NCBI GenBank assembly: GCA_021805545.1
Contig: JAJZFB010000068.1
Location: forward strand, 1 to 64,000
Direction of reading: 5' to 3'
Origin: Pseudomonadota bacterium
Lineage (GTDB): Bacteria > Pseudomonadota > Alphaproteobacteria > Acetobacterales > Acetobacteraceae
Length of the DNA: 64,000 nucleotides
A program made the position numbers and the translations under genes. Under the pieces are notes generated by a model that worked only from the letters and a program-made list of their open reading frames with translations, was not told the DNA's origin and made no database searches. This document shows, piece after piece, positions 36,309 to 43,766 of this stretch (within the stretch, counting starts at the first letter, position 1; each line of letters opens with the position of its first letter).

Positions 36309-37499
36309 TCACCCAGCCGGGTTAAGCAACGCCATGGCCGCGGCATTGCCCGAGCGTATCGCGCCCTCGATGGTTGCGGGCAGGCCGGTGCCGGTCCAAT
36401 CGCCGGCCAGCACCACGTTGGGGTTGGGGGTGTATGGGCCAGGCCGGCGTTTCATCTGCGCGGGTGTGGCGCGGAAGGTGGCGCGGCGTTCCCAAAGCAC
36501 GCGGTGGGGCGGCAGCGCGCCGGCTTCCAGCCCGAATAATTTGGCCAGTTCGCCCCATACGGCGCGGGCCATATCGGCGGCGGGCATTTCCACATAGCGG
36601 TTGGCGGCGGAGATGGTGACGGAGACGATTTCCGGCCGGGCGAACACCCATTCCGCCAAGCCGCCCACCAGGCCCCAGAAACCGGTTTCCCCCGGGTTCA
36701 TCTGGTATTTGAAGTGAAGATTGCAGATCGATTCGAACTCATCGGGCACGGTCAGCCCTGGGATCAGTTCCGCCGCCACCCAGGGCGGGGTAGCCACCAC
36801 GGTGGCCTGGCCAGGCCGCAACGCGGTTACACGCTCACCCAAGCGGATTTCCGCGCCATGGGCGCGCAGCCATTCCAGGGCCGGGTCTATAAAGGTTTCC
36901 GACAGGCCAATACGCGCCCAGCGGGGCAAGGTGGCATAGCCGCCGCGCTCCATGGTTTCCGCCAGCACCGGGCTTAGCGCGGCGGCGGCGGCGTCTTGCG
37001 GCATGGTGTTAAGGGCGGAGATGGCCAGCGGCTCCAGCAGCTTGCGGTAAAGCGCGCCAGAGCCGCCGAGCAGCCCCGCCACCGTATCCGCGGGCTTGGC
37101 GCCCTGGATTTTACGCAGGCGCAGGTAATTGAACCAATACGTGCCCGGCACGCGGCGGCCAGGGGTGAAAATCCACCACGGAAAGCTGCCCGGGCTCATC
37201 CGCACGGTCCAGGCCGCGCCGGTTTTAGCATCGCGGAACGGGAAAACGGGTTGCGCCGGGCCGGTGAGCGAGCGCCTGGCGCCGATGCGGTGCAGGTAGG
37301 ACAGGGCCGAGATGTTGCCCGAGAGCAGCATGTGGTTGCCGTTATCGATACGGCAGCCGAGCTGTTTATCGAAATACGAGCGCGCCCGCCCGCCCGCCTG
37401 GGGAGCGGCTTCGAACAGCACCACATGGTGGCCCAGCTCGGTAAGCTGGCAGGCAGCGGCCAGGCCGGCGAGGCCAGCACCAATGACGTGAACGCTCAT
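36309..37499 (-). CDS. hpnE: Hydroxysqualene dehydroxylase HpnE
   Basis: 396 residues. An FAD-binding GAGLAGLAAA starts the protein, followed by FEAAPQAGGRARSY and the GNHMLLSGN segment typical of squalene-associated FAD-dependent desaturases. The C-terminus has LAGDWTGTGLPATIEGAIRSG, which binds the isoalloxazine. HpnE reduces hydroxysqualene to squalene, the last step of the HpnCDE pathway that feeds hopanoid synthesis. It is the last gene of the operon, 10 bp after hpnD, and converges on rne. Confidence 0.95.
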   Translation of the reverse strand: MSVHVIGAGLAGLAAACQLTELGHHVVLFEAAPQAGGRARSYFDKQLGCRIDNGNHMLLSGNISALSYLHRIGARRSLTGPAQPVFPFRDAKTGAAWTVRMSPGSFPWWIFTPGRRVPGTYWFNYLRLRKIQGAKPADTVAGLLGGSGALYRKLLEPLAISALNTMPQDAAAAALSPVLAETMERGGYATLPRWARIGLSETFIDPALEWLRAHGAEIRLGERVTALRPGQATVVATPPWVAAELIPGLTVPDEFESICNLHFKYQMNPGETGFWGLVGGLAEWVFARPEIVSVTISAANRYVEMPAADMARAVWGELAKLFGLEAGALPPHRVLWERRATFRATPAQMKRRPGPYTPNPNVVLAGDWTGTGLPATIEGAIRSGNAAAMALLNPAG

Positions 37500-37509
37500 G
37501 ACCCCGCTT

Positions 37510-38349
37510 TCATGCTAGGAATAGCCGCGCGGCCAGAAGAAGTTTGCGCCATTTGGGCAGTTTTACCCGGCCTTGGGCATAGTTAAAGTCACGTTTTCGT
37601 AACATGTCCAGCAGCGGCCTGTAGCTGGCCTCCATAAGCCGGGCCGGGCGCATGGCGGCTTGGTTGCAGCTTGCCATGGCGGCGTTGGCGCGGGTGAAAT
37701 ACTGGTCCGCCATGTCCGCCATCTGGTGGCACAGACGGGGCAGGTTGGGCGAGGCCAGGGCGGCGGCGGGCGTGGCGGGCACGTTGTGCTGGTCCAGCAG
37801 CTCGCGCGGCAGGTACAGGCGGCCATTGGCGGCGTCTTCCGCCACGTCGCGCAGTATGTTGGTGAATTGCAGCCCGCGCCCTAGCGCGTAGGCTACGTCC
37901 TGCGCGTTGTCCGAGGCATCGCCGAACACGCGCACGGAAAGCCGGCCCACGGCGGAGGCCACGCGGTCGCAATACAGGTCCAGCCCGGCCAGGCTGGGGG
38001 CGATGATGGGCTCGCCGGCATCCATCTCCATGCCGTCGATGATGGCCAGGAAATCTTCCTGCCTTACACCGTAATCCTCGATAACCGAGAGCAAGGCGCG
38101 GGCGATGGCTCCGTCCGCCTTGCCTTGGTACAGCGCGGCGATGCGGGCGCGCCACTCATTCAGCTCCGCCTGCTTGGTGGCGAAGCCGCGCCCTTCCTCG
38201 TCGGCAATATCGTCCACCACGCGGCAGAAGGCGTAGATGGCGTACATGGCATCGCGCCTTGGGGCGGGCAGGATTTTCATGCCCTGGTAGAAGGATGTGC
38301 CGGATTGTTTCACCAAACCGGTAACGTAGGCGGTGTCCTCTGGCGTCAT
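37510..38349 (-). CDS. hpnD: Presqualene diphosphate synthase HpnD
   Basis: 279 residues of the trans-isoprenyl diphosphate synthase (head-to-head) family. The first aspartate-rich motif is CRVVDDIADEEG; the second is in LRDVAEDAANGRLYLP. GTSFYQGMKILP near the N-terminus is typical of HpnD. It condenses two farnesyl diphosphates to presqualene diphosphate. The start ATG at 38349 overlaps the hpnC stop by 4 nt, so translation is coupled. Confidence 0.95.
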   Translation of the reverse strand: MTPEDTAYVTGLVKQSGTSFYQGMKILPAPRRDAMYAIYAFCRVVDDIADEEGRGFATKQAELNEWRARIAALYQGKADGAIARALLSVIEDYGVRQEDFLAIIDGMEMDAGEPIIAPSLAGLDLYCDRVASAVGRLSVRVFGDASDNAQDVAYALGRGLQFTNILRDVAEDAANGRLYLPRELLDQHNVPATPAAALASPNLPRLCHQMADMADQYFTRANAAMASCNQAAMRPARLMEASYRPLLDMLRKRDFNYAQGRVKLPKWRKLLLAARLFLA

Positions 38350-39200
38350 GGCGCGTATTTCAGCCCGGTGAGGGTGGCGGTGAAAAGGTCGAGTTTGGAG
38401 AGCTTCACCCGCGTGGCCAGAGGGTCTTCATGGCGCAGGCGCGCGGCCAGGCGCAGGGCCAGGCGCACGATGATGGCGGCTTCGATGCGCATGCGGCGGT
38501 CCTTGATCTGGCCGGGCAGGGTGGCGGCCAGGGCGTTGAGCCTGTCTGTTTCGTCCAGCATTTTGGTGAAGACGCGGCGCAGGCCGGGGGTGGTTGCGGC
38601 CTGGGCGATGCTGTCCGTGGTCAGGCCTTCCGCCTGCAGCCAGTCCTGCGGGATATAGCAGCGGTCCAGCTCGCGCAGATCCTTGGCGCAATCCTGCATG
38701 TGGTTGAGCACTTGCAGGCTGGCGCACAGCGCGTCCGAGGCAGGCCAGGTATCGTGGCTCTCGCCGTGCAGGTCGAGCAGGAAGCGCCCGACCGGGGCGG
38801 CGGAATAGCGGCAATATTCCATGAGTTCGGCCCAATTGGCGTAGCGGCCCTTCATGGCGTCTTGCCGGAAGGCGATGAGCAGCTCGGTGGCGTGGATATT
38901 GGGCACGCCGGAGGCGGCGAAGCTCTGGCGCAGGCGCAGGGCGGCGGGCGAGCCGCCATTGCGCTGGCCTTTCAGCACGGCTTCCATCAGGCCGAGCCTG
39001 GTGATTTTTTCCGCCGGCGGCAGGCTCGGGCTGTCGCCAATATCGTCCGCGTTGCGGGCGAAGGCGTAATAGGCATGCACATGGGCGCGCAAGGCCGGGG
39101 CGATGAGGACGGAGCCGACGGGAAAATTCTCATCGCCGCGGCTTTTGCCGGACCAGGCCTCCACGGTGCCGCTTGCGGTATTGTCGTTGGCGCTTGTCAT
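38346..39200 (-). CDS. hpnC: Hydroxysqualene synthase HpnC
   Basis: 284 residues, a paralogue of HpnD. ENFPVGSVLIAP and AFARNADDIGDSP are the N-terminal and first aspartate-rich segments; the second is DCAKDLRELDRCYIPQ. HpnC converts presqualene diphosphate to hydroxysqualene. Its ATG overlaps the hpnB stop by 4 nt, with GGGGGAG as ribosome binding site. Both overlaps make the HpnB–C–D block tightly coupled. Confidence 0.94.
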   Translation of the reverse strand: MTSANDNTASGTVEAWSGKSRGDENFPVGSVLIAPALRAHVHAYYAFARNADDIGDSPSLPPAEKITRLGLMEAVLKGQRNGGSPAALRLRQSFAASGVPNIHATELLIAFRQDAMKGRYANWAELMEYCRYSAAPVGRFLLDLHGESHDTWPASDALCASLQVLNHMQDCAKDLRELDRCYIPQDWLQAEGLTTDSIAQAATTPGLRRVFTKMLDETDRLNALAATLPGQIKDRRMRIEAAIIVRLALRLAARLRHEDPLATRVKLSKLDLFTATLTGLKYAP

Positions 39201-40294
39201 GCGGCTCCCCCATAGGCGCGGCTTTTCCAGGTGGCGCCCGTGCCGCGCCAGTAATGCACGGCCGAGGCGATGGTGGCGGCCATGTAGAAGGCGGCGATGC
39301 CGGGCAGCGCCAGGGCCAGCCAGCGCGGCTGCTGGTAGCGGCGCAGCGTGGGCAGGTAGGTGTAGATGGCGATGCCATAGGTGATGAGGCCGAGCCAGAA
39401 GCGCCAGCCGCTGCTGAACAGGATGGCGGCGGGGGCCACGAGCCAGACCAGGGTGAGGCCGAGCACCGTGCCGGCGAGGTTGAGCGCCGAGTAATTAAGC
39501 TGGGTGAAGGCGCTGCGCGCAATCATGTTCCATATATCCCGCGCCTGGGGGTAGGGGCGGATGGAGCGGGCAAGACCGGAATGGCCGAGATAGATGGCGC
39601 CGCCTTTTTTCACCGCGCGGGCGAGTGTAACATCGTCGATGAGCGCGCCCTTTATGGCCGCGATGCCGCCGATGCGGCGCAGGGCCTCGCGCCGGATGAG
39701 CACCGTGCCGCCCGCGGCGCCCGCCATGCGGTGGCGCGGGTTGTTAACCCGCGCGAACGGGTAGAGGAGCTGGAAGAAATAGACGAAGGCGGGGATGAGG
39801 AAGCGCTCGGGCCAGGATTGGCAGTTGAGGCGCACCATCTCGGAGACCATGTCCACGCGCGGCGTGTTGAGCCGCGCCGCCAGGGTGGCCAGATGGCGCG
39901 GGTCGTGGGTGATGTCGGCATCGGTGAAAAACAGCAGGGGCGCGGTGCTGGCCTCTACCCCTTGCGCCAGCGCCCAGAGCTTGCCGGCCCAGCCCGGCGG
40001 CTTGGGGGCAGCTTTAAGGATGGTAAGGCGCGGATGCGCGCCCGCGGCCTCGGCCGTGCCGTCGGTGGAATTGTCGTCCACCAGGATGACGCGGAGATTG
40101 CCGGGATAATCCTGCGCCACCAGAGAGGCGATGACCGGGCCGATGAGCGCTGCCTCGTCGCGCGCGGGGACGATAATGTCCACATCCGGCGCGGTATGGG
40201 GCAAGGCGGGTTTCAGCTCGGGCGTGGAGTGCCAGAATTTGCCGTGCAGCAGGAGCAGATAGAGCCAGATGAGGCAGGCGAGCGCGATAATCAC
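39197..40294 (-). CDS. hpnB: Hopanoid-associated glycosyltransferase HpnB
   Basis: 365 residues starting at GTG 40294, which overlaps the hpnA stop as GTGA. An N-terminal membrane helix (IIALACLIWLYLLLL) precedes a GT2 domain: VDIIVPARDEA, VILVDDNSTDGTAE and FFTDADITHDP (metal-binding DxD). Further hydrophobic helices are near the C-terminus. HpnB is a conserved member of hopanoid clusters, thought to act in side-chain or lipid glycosylation. Its exact acceptor is not established. Confidence 0.93.
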   Translation of the reverse strand: MIIALACLIWLYLLLLHGKFWHSTPELKPALPHTAPDVDIIVPARDEAALIGPVIASLVAQDYPGNLRVILVDDNSTDGTAEAAGAHPRLTILKAAPKPPGWAGKLWALAQGVEASTAPLLFFTDADITHDPRHLATLAARLNTPRVDMVSEMVRLNCQSWPERFLIPAFVYFFQLLYPFARVNNPRHRMAGAAGGTVLIRREALRRIGGIAAIKGALIDDVTLARAVKKGGAIYLGHSGLARSIRPYPQARDIWNMIARSAFTQLNYSALNLAGTVLGLTLVWLVAPAAILFSSGWRFWLGLITYGIAIYTYLPTLRRYQQPRWLALALPGIAAFYMAATIASAVHYWRGTGATWKSRAYGGAA

Positions 40295-41283
40295 TTCAGC
40301 ATACCCTCCTTGCGGAACCAGCTCAGCGCGTCGCGTACCGCCATGGCGGCGGGGCGGGGGGCGTAGCCCAGCTCTCGCCGCGCCTTGGCGGAAGAAAAAA
40401 ACATTTTCTTGCGTGCCATTTTCAGCACATCCCGGGTCATCAACGGGGTTTTGCCGGTGCGCGCGGCGATCTGCTCCATGATGGCGGCGATGGGCACAAG
40501 CGGGGCGACGGGCAGGCGGATGAAGGGCGCGCGGCGGCCGGACTGGATGGCGACCATGTGCAGAATGTCGCGCAGCATCATGTTCTCGGCACCCAGAATA
40601 TAGGCCTGGCCGGAAATGCCCTTGTGCAGCGCCAGCAGATGGCCCTGGGCCACGTCATCAACATGCACGAGGTTGAGGCCGGTATCGACAAAAGCGGGGA
40701 TTTTGCCGCGCGCGGCGTCCAGGATCATCTGGCCGGTGGGGGTGGGCTTTACGTCGCCAGGGCCGATGGGGGTGGAGGGGTTGACGATGACGATGTTCTG
40801 CCCCTCCGCGGCCAAAGCGCGCACTTCCTGCTCGGCGTCGTATTTGCTTTGCTTGTAGGCGCCTACATGGTGGGCGGGCAGCACGGGTGTTAGCTCGCCG
40901 GCGGGGGAGCCGTCTTCCGTCAGGCCCAGCGCGGCGACTGAGCTGGTATAGACCGAGCGCTCCACCCCGGCCTGCGCGGCGGCGCGCAGCAGGGCGCGGG
41001 TGCCGTCCACGTTCACGCGGCGCATGGCGGCTTCATCGGGCACCCAGAGCCGGTAATCGGCCGCGACGTGGAAAAGATAGCGGCAGCCCGCCAAAGCGGG
41101 GGCGAAGCTGGACGGGTCGGCGAGGTCCAGCGCCACGGTTCCAGCGTTAAGCCCGGCCAGGTTGCGCTTATCCGAGCCCGGCCGGGCCGTGACCCGCACA
41201 TTGAACCCGGCCGCCGCCAATGCCCGCGCCACGGCGGCGCCGACAAAGCCGGTGGCCCCCGTTACCAGTGCCAGATCACCCAA
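40291..41283 (-). CDS. hpnA: Hopanoid-associated sugar epimerase HpnA
   Basis: 330 residues from TTG 41283 (LGDLALVTGATGFVG), with GGGAG about 10 nt upstream. The in-frame stretch further upstream runs into the divergent gene's leader and is not conserved. It is an extended SDR with TGATGFVG, a VYTSSVAALG serine segment and YKQSKYDAE holding the catalytic Tyr-x3-Lys. HpnA is the first gene in many hpn operons and is annotated as a NAD-dependent epimerase/dehydratase of hopanoid side-chain metabolism. It heads the leftward hpnABCDE operon; 101 bp separate it from the divergent ferritin-like gene. Confidence 0.92.
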   Translation of the reverse strand: MGDLALVTGATGFVGAAVARALAAAGFNVRVTARPGSDKRNLAGLNAGTVALDLADPSSFAPALAGCRYLFHVAADYRLWVPDEAAMRRVNVDGTRALLRAAAQAGVERSVYTSSVAALGLTEDGSPAGELTPVLPAHHVGAYKQSKYDAEQEVRALAAEGQNIVIVNPSTPIGPGDVKPTPTGQMILDAARGKIPAFVDTGLNLVHVDDVAQGHLLALHKGISGQAYILGAENMMLRDILHMVAIQSGRRAPFIRLPVAPLVPIAAIMEQIAARTGKTPLMTRDVLKMARKKMFFSSAKARRELGYAPRPAAMAVRDALSWFRKEGMLK

Positions 41284-41384
41284 AATCCCACTCTCCCTGT
41301 TTGCAAGCCCCTGCACCCGCCATATACCAAGGCCTGATATTCTTGGAACCATCGCCCCATTGGTGCAACCGCAGGGATTTGAAC

Positions 41385-42317
41385 ATGGACGACATGACCA
41401 CCGCCACGGCCGCCCCCACACCCACCCCCGTAGAGCAAGCCGATTATAATGCCCGCTATTGGAATTTTGCCAAGCCAGGGCCGATAAAGATTGGATCGCC
41501 CGAGCATTTGGAAATGCTGACCGAGCTTTTGGGCGCAACCTATAACCCGTATAAGCCCGCCGTGCTGGATTGGCCGCACTTGGAGCCGGAGACACGGCAG
41601 CGCATCATCTCGCTGCCCATATGGGACATGGCGGTGCAGGCCGAGAACAAGGCGGGGACACGGATCGAGTTTTTCGCCCAGACCGTGAAGAATAAGCGGG
41701 TGCGCGACGCGCTGCTGCACATGGCGGGCGAGGAGCGGCGCCACCGCGAAGTGCTCTCCAAGCTGGTGGCGGCCTATGACATTCCCATTCTGCCGGATGA
41801 GGAATATGCCCTGCCGGTGGATGCGGAATGGGCCTTTCTGGTGACGGGTTACTCGGAATGTATCGACAGCTTCTTTGCCTATGGGCTGTTCGAGATGGCG
41901 CGCCGCTCCGGGTTTTTCCCCGAAAAGCTGGTGGAGACGTTCGAGCCGGTGATTCAGGAGGAAGGGCGGCATATTCTGTTCTTCACCAATTTCGTGGCCT
42001 GGTACCGGGCCAACATGCCGTGGTGGCGGCGCGTTTTGTTCGAGCTTAAAGTGGTGCGGGTTTACGCCTTTCTGGCCTGGGAGCGCATGGGCATCGCCAA
42101 GGAGGTGGACGGGATGGAAAATGCCGACGCCAATTTCACGGTGAGCGGCACAAACTCGCTGGTGGACGAGCTGGACCCGGCGCTGCTGCTGGATATTTGC
42201 CTGCGGGAAGACAAGCGCCGCATGGCGGGCTATGATGCGCGGCTTAAGCGCCCCGCCACCGTGCCCTTCGTGGCCCGGCTGGTCCGGCTGGTATTGAGGC
42301 CAAAGAAGAAATCCTGA
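41385..42317 (+). CDS. Ferritin-like domain protein, putative diiron enzyme
   Basis: 310 residues from ATG 41385 (MDDMTTATAA) with AGGGA upstream. A four-helix bundle with diiron-type ligands is visible: Glu87 or Glu95, ERRH (117–120), Glu158 and EGRH (193–196). This is the E, ExxH, E, ExxH pattern of carboxylate-bridged diiron proteins. The C-terminal ~100 residues form a helical extension ending in a basic tail (RPKKKS). There is no signal peptide. It may be a diiron oxidase or hydroxylase; the substrate is unknown. It lies divergently beside hpnA and directly upstream of hpnL, so a role in hopanoid modification is a fair hypothesis but unproven. Confidence 0.75.
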   Translation: MDDMTTATAAPTPTPVEQADYNARYWNFAKPGPIKIGSPEHLEMLTELLGATYNPYKPAVLDWPHLEPETRQRIISLPIWDMAVQAENKAGTRIEFFAQTVKNKRVRDALLHMAGEERRHREVLSKLVAAYDIPILPDEEYALPVDAEWAFLVTGYSECIDSFFAYGLFEMARRSGFFPEKLVETFEPVIQEEGRHILFFTNFVAWYRANMPWWRRVLFELKVVRVYAFLAWERMGIAKEVDGMENADANFTVSGTNSLVDELDPALLLDICLREDKRRMAGYDARLKRPATVPFVARLVRLVLRPKKKS

Positions 42318-42367
42318 GTGCAGAAATCCTGAGTGCAGAAATTCCAAGTGCAAAAATCTTGAGTTCA
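42308..42367. repeat. Four tandem 15-bp repeats
   Basis: Units GAAATCCTGAGTGCA (42308–42322, and again 42323–42337), GAAATTCCAAGTGCA (42338–42352) and AAAATCTTGAGTTCA (42353–42367). The first two are identical and the last two diverged. The array spans the ferritin-like stop codon and fills the gap to the hpnL GTG. Confidence 0.85.
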
Positions 42368-42369
42368 AT

Positions 42370-43353
42370 GTGAGCCAAAAGACTAAAATTCTGCCTGCCG
42401 CGCTCGCGCTGGCGGGGCTTGCCGTCATCACGGCGCTGGTCATCTATTTTGGCGCGGCGCGTGTGCTGGCCGTGCTGGCCTCGGTGCACCCGCTTGGGTT
42501 TGCCGCCTATGTTATGGCCCAGATTTGCATTGTGCTGGGGCTGGGGCTGTGCTGGCGCATGCTGTTGCGCTCACACCATGGGGGCAGTTTCTGGCTATGC
42601 GTATGGGGCCGGATGGTGCGCGATGCCACGGGTGAGTTCCTGCCTTTTTCGCAGGTGGGCGGGTTTGTGCTGGGCGCGCGCGTTATTAATTTGGGCGGGG
42701 TGAGGATGACGGATGCCGTTGCCTCCACCCTGGGCGATGTGACGACGGAATTCCTGGCTCAGCTTTGTTTTGTGGGCATTGGGCTGGCGGTGCTTGTACG
42801 CAAGATGCCCGGCTCGGACCTGGTGATGCCCATTGCCGTGGGGCTGTGCGTGGCGCTGCTGGCCAGCGTGGGGCTGGTGGTGGCGCAACGCGGCACGGGC
42901 ACCAGGCTGTTCCGTGGCCTGGCGCGTAAAATCGCCGGTACGGTGGGTGAGGGGGCGGCGGCCAACATGGAGCGGCTGCAGGCCGCGCTGGATATTATGT
43001 ACGGCGAGCGCGACCGGCTGGGCTGGAGCGCGCTTTTCCACCTGATTTGCTGGCTGGGCACCGCCACGGCCTCTTATATCGGCTTTCATGCGCTGGGCGT
43101 GCCGCTTTCCTGGCCGGATGCCATGTGCATCGAGGCACTTTTGCACGCGGTACTGGCGCTGGCTTTTTTCATTCCCGGCCGTGCCGGGGTGCAGGAGGCG
43201 GCTTATACATTGCTGGGCGGGCTGTTTGGCATTCCGCCGGATGTGGCGCTTTCGCTCTCCTTGCTGCGCCGTGCCCGCGACTTCCTCATCGCCGTGCCGG
43301 TGCTGATTATCTGGCAGGGGCTGGAGGCCAAAAAGCTGCGCACCGCCGTGTAA
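42370..43353 (+). CDS. hpnL: HpnL-type flippase-like membrane protein
   Basis: 327 residues, GTG start at 42370. About seven or eight hydrophobic segments, for example ALALAGLAVITALVIYFGA, QICIVLGLGLCW and LLHAVLALAFFIPG, match the lysylphosphatidylglycerol-synthase-like transmembrane family (UPF0104) and its hopanoid-associated branch HpnL. GRMVRDATGEFLPFSQVGGF is the conserved loop, and PGRAGVQEAAYTLLGG is near the C-terminus. It is likely to act in transport or arrangement of hopanoid lipids in the inner membrane. It is 52 bp downstream of the ferritin-like gene, on the same strand. Confidence 0.85.
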   Translation: MSQKTKILPAALALAGLAVITALVIYFGAARVLAVLASVHPLGFAAYVMAQICIVLGLGLCWRMLLRSHHGGSFWLCVWGRMVRDATGEFLPFSQVGGFVLGARVINLGGVRMTDAVASTLGDVTTEFLAQLCFVGIGLAVLVRKMPGSDLVMPIAVGLCVALLASVGLVVAQRGTGTRLFRGLARKIAGTVGEGAAANMERLQAALDIMYGERDRLGWSALFHLICWLGTATASYIGFHALGVPLSWPDAMCIEALLHAVLALAFFIPGRAGVQEAAYTLLGGLFGIPPDVALSLSLLRRARDFLIAVPVLIIWQGLEAKKLRTAV

Positions 43354-43441
43354 AACGGCCAGAACGCATGAAAAGCCCGCTTTAATCTTGTCCCGCGTCA
43401 ATTCGTGGCCATGTGCTGATAAGGCAACGAGGAGGAATGAG

Positions 43442-43699
43442 ATGTCTCTGCTGGGCTGGATTTTTCTGGGGCTCTTGGCTGGCTGGATTGCCAGTCATAT
43501 CGTTGATAATGGCGGCAAGGGGCCGTTTTTGGATATTGTGCTGGGCATTGTTGGCGCGCTGGTGGGGGGCTTTATTTTCAACACCCTGGGGGCGCTGCCG
43601 GTTACCGGCTTCAACCTTTATTCGCTTGTGGTTTCGGTGGTTGGCGCGGTGGTGGTGCTGGTGTTGTACCACGCCATTGCCGGGCGGCGGGTTTTGTAG
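43442..43699 (+). CDS. GlsB/YeaQ/YmgE family membrane protein
   Basis: 85 residues from ATG 43442 (MSLLGWIFLGLLAGWIA) with GAGGAA upstream. Three hydrophobic helices with glycine-rich faces (LDIVLGIVGALVGGFIF; LYSLVVSVVGAVVVLVLYHAI) fit the transglycosylase-associated/GlsB stress protein family (PF04226). Members are small inner-membrane proteins induced by stress, and their mechanism is unknown. It is followed by a strong terminator. Confidence 0.92.
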   Translation: MSLLGWIFLGLLAGWIASHIVDNGGKGPFLDIVLGIVGALVGGFIFNTLGALPVTGFNLYSLVVSVVGAVVVLVLYHAIAGRRVL

Positions 43700-43720
43700 A
43701 AGCCGCGCTCCGCGCCCGCA

Positions 43721-43754
43721 AAAAACGCCTGCCGGGCAACCGGCAGGCGTTTTT
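43721..43754. terminator. Bidirectional Rho-independent terminator
   Basis: The 15-bp perfect stem AAAAACGCCTGCCGG/CCGGCAGGCGTTTTT (43721–43735 and 43740–43754) has a GCAA tetraloop. A-tract and T-tract on opposite sides serve both convergent genes, GlsB-like and Hint-domain. Confidence 0.92.
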
Positions 43755-43766
43755 GCTGGCATTGTT

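Noticed and set aside
42308-42367. Tandem 15-bp units considered as a CRISPR or iteron array
   Set aside because: The units are contiguous without spacers, and no replication gene is near.
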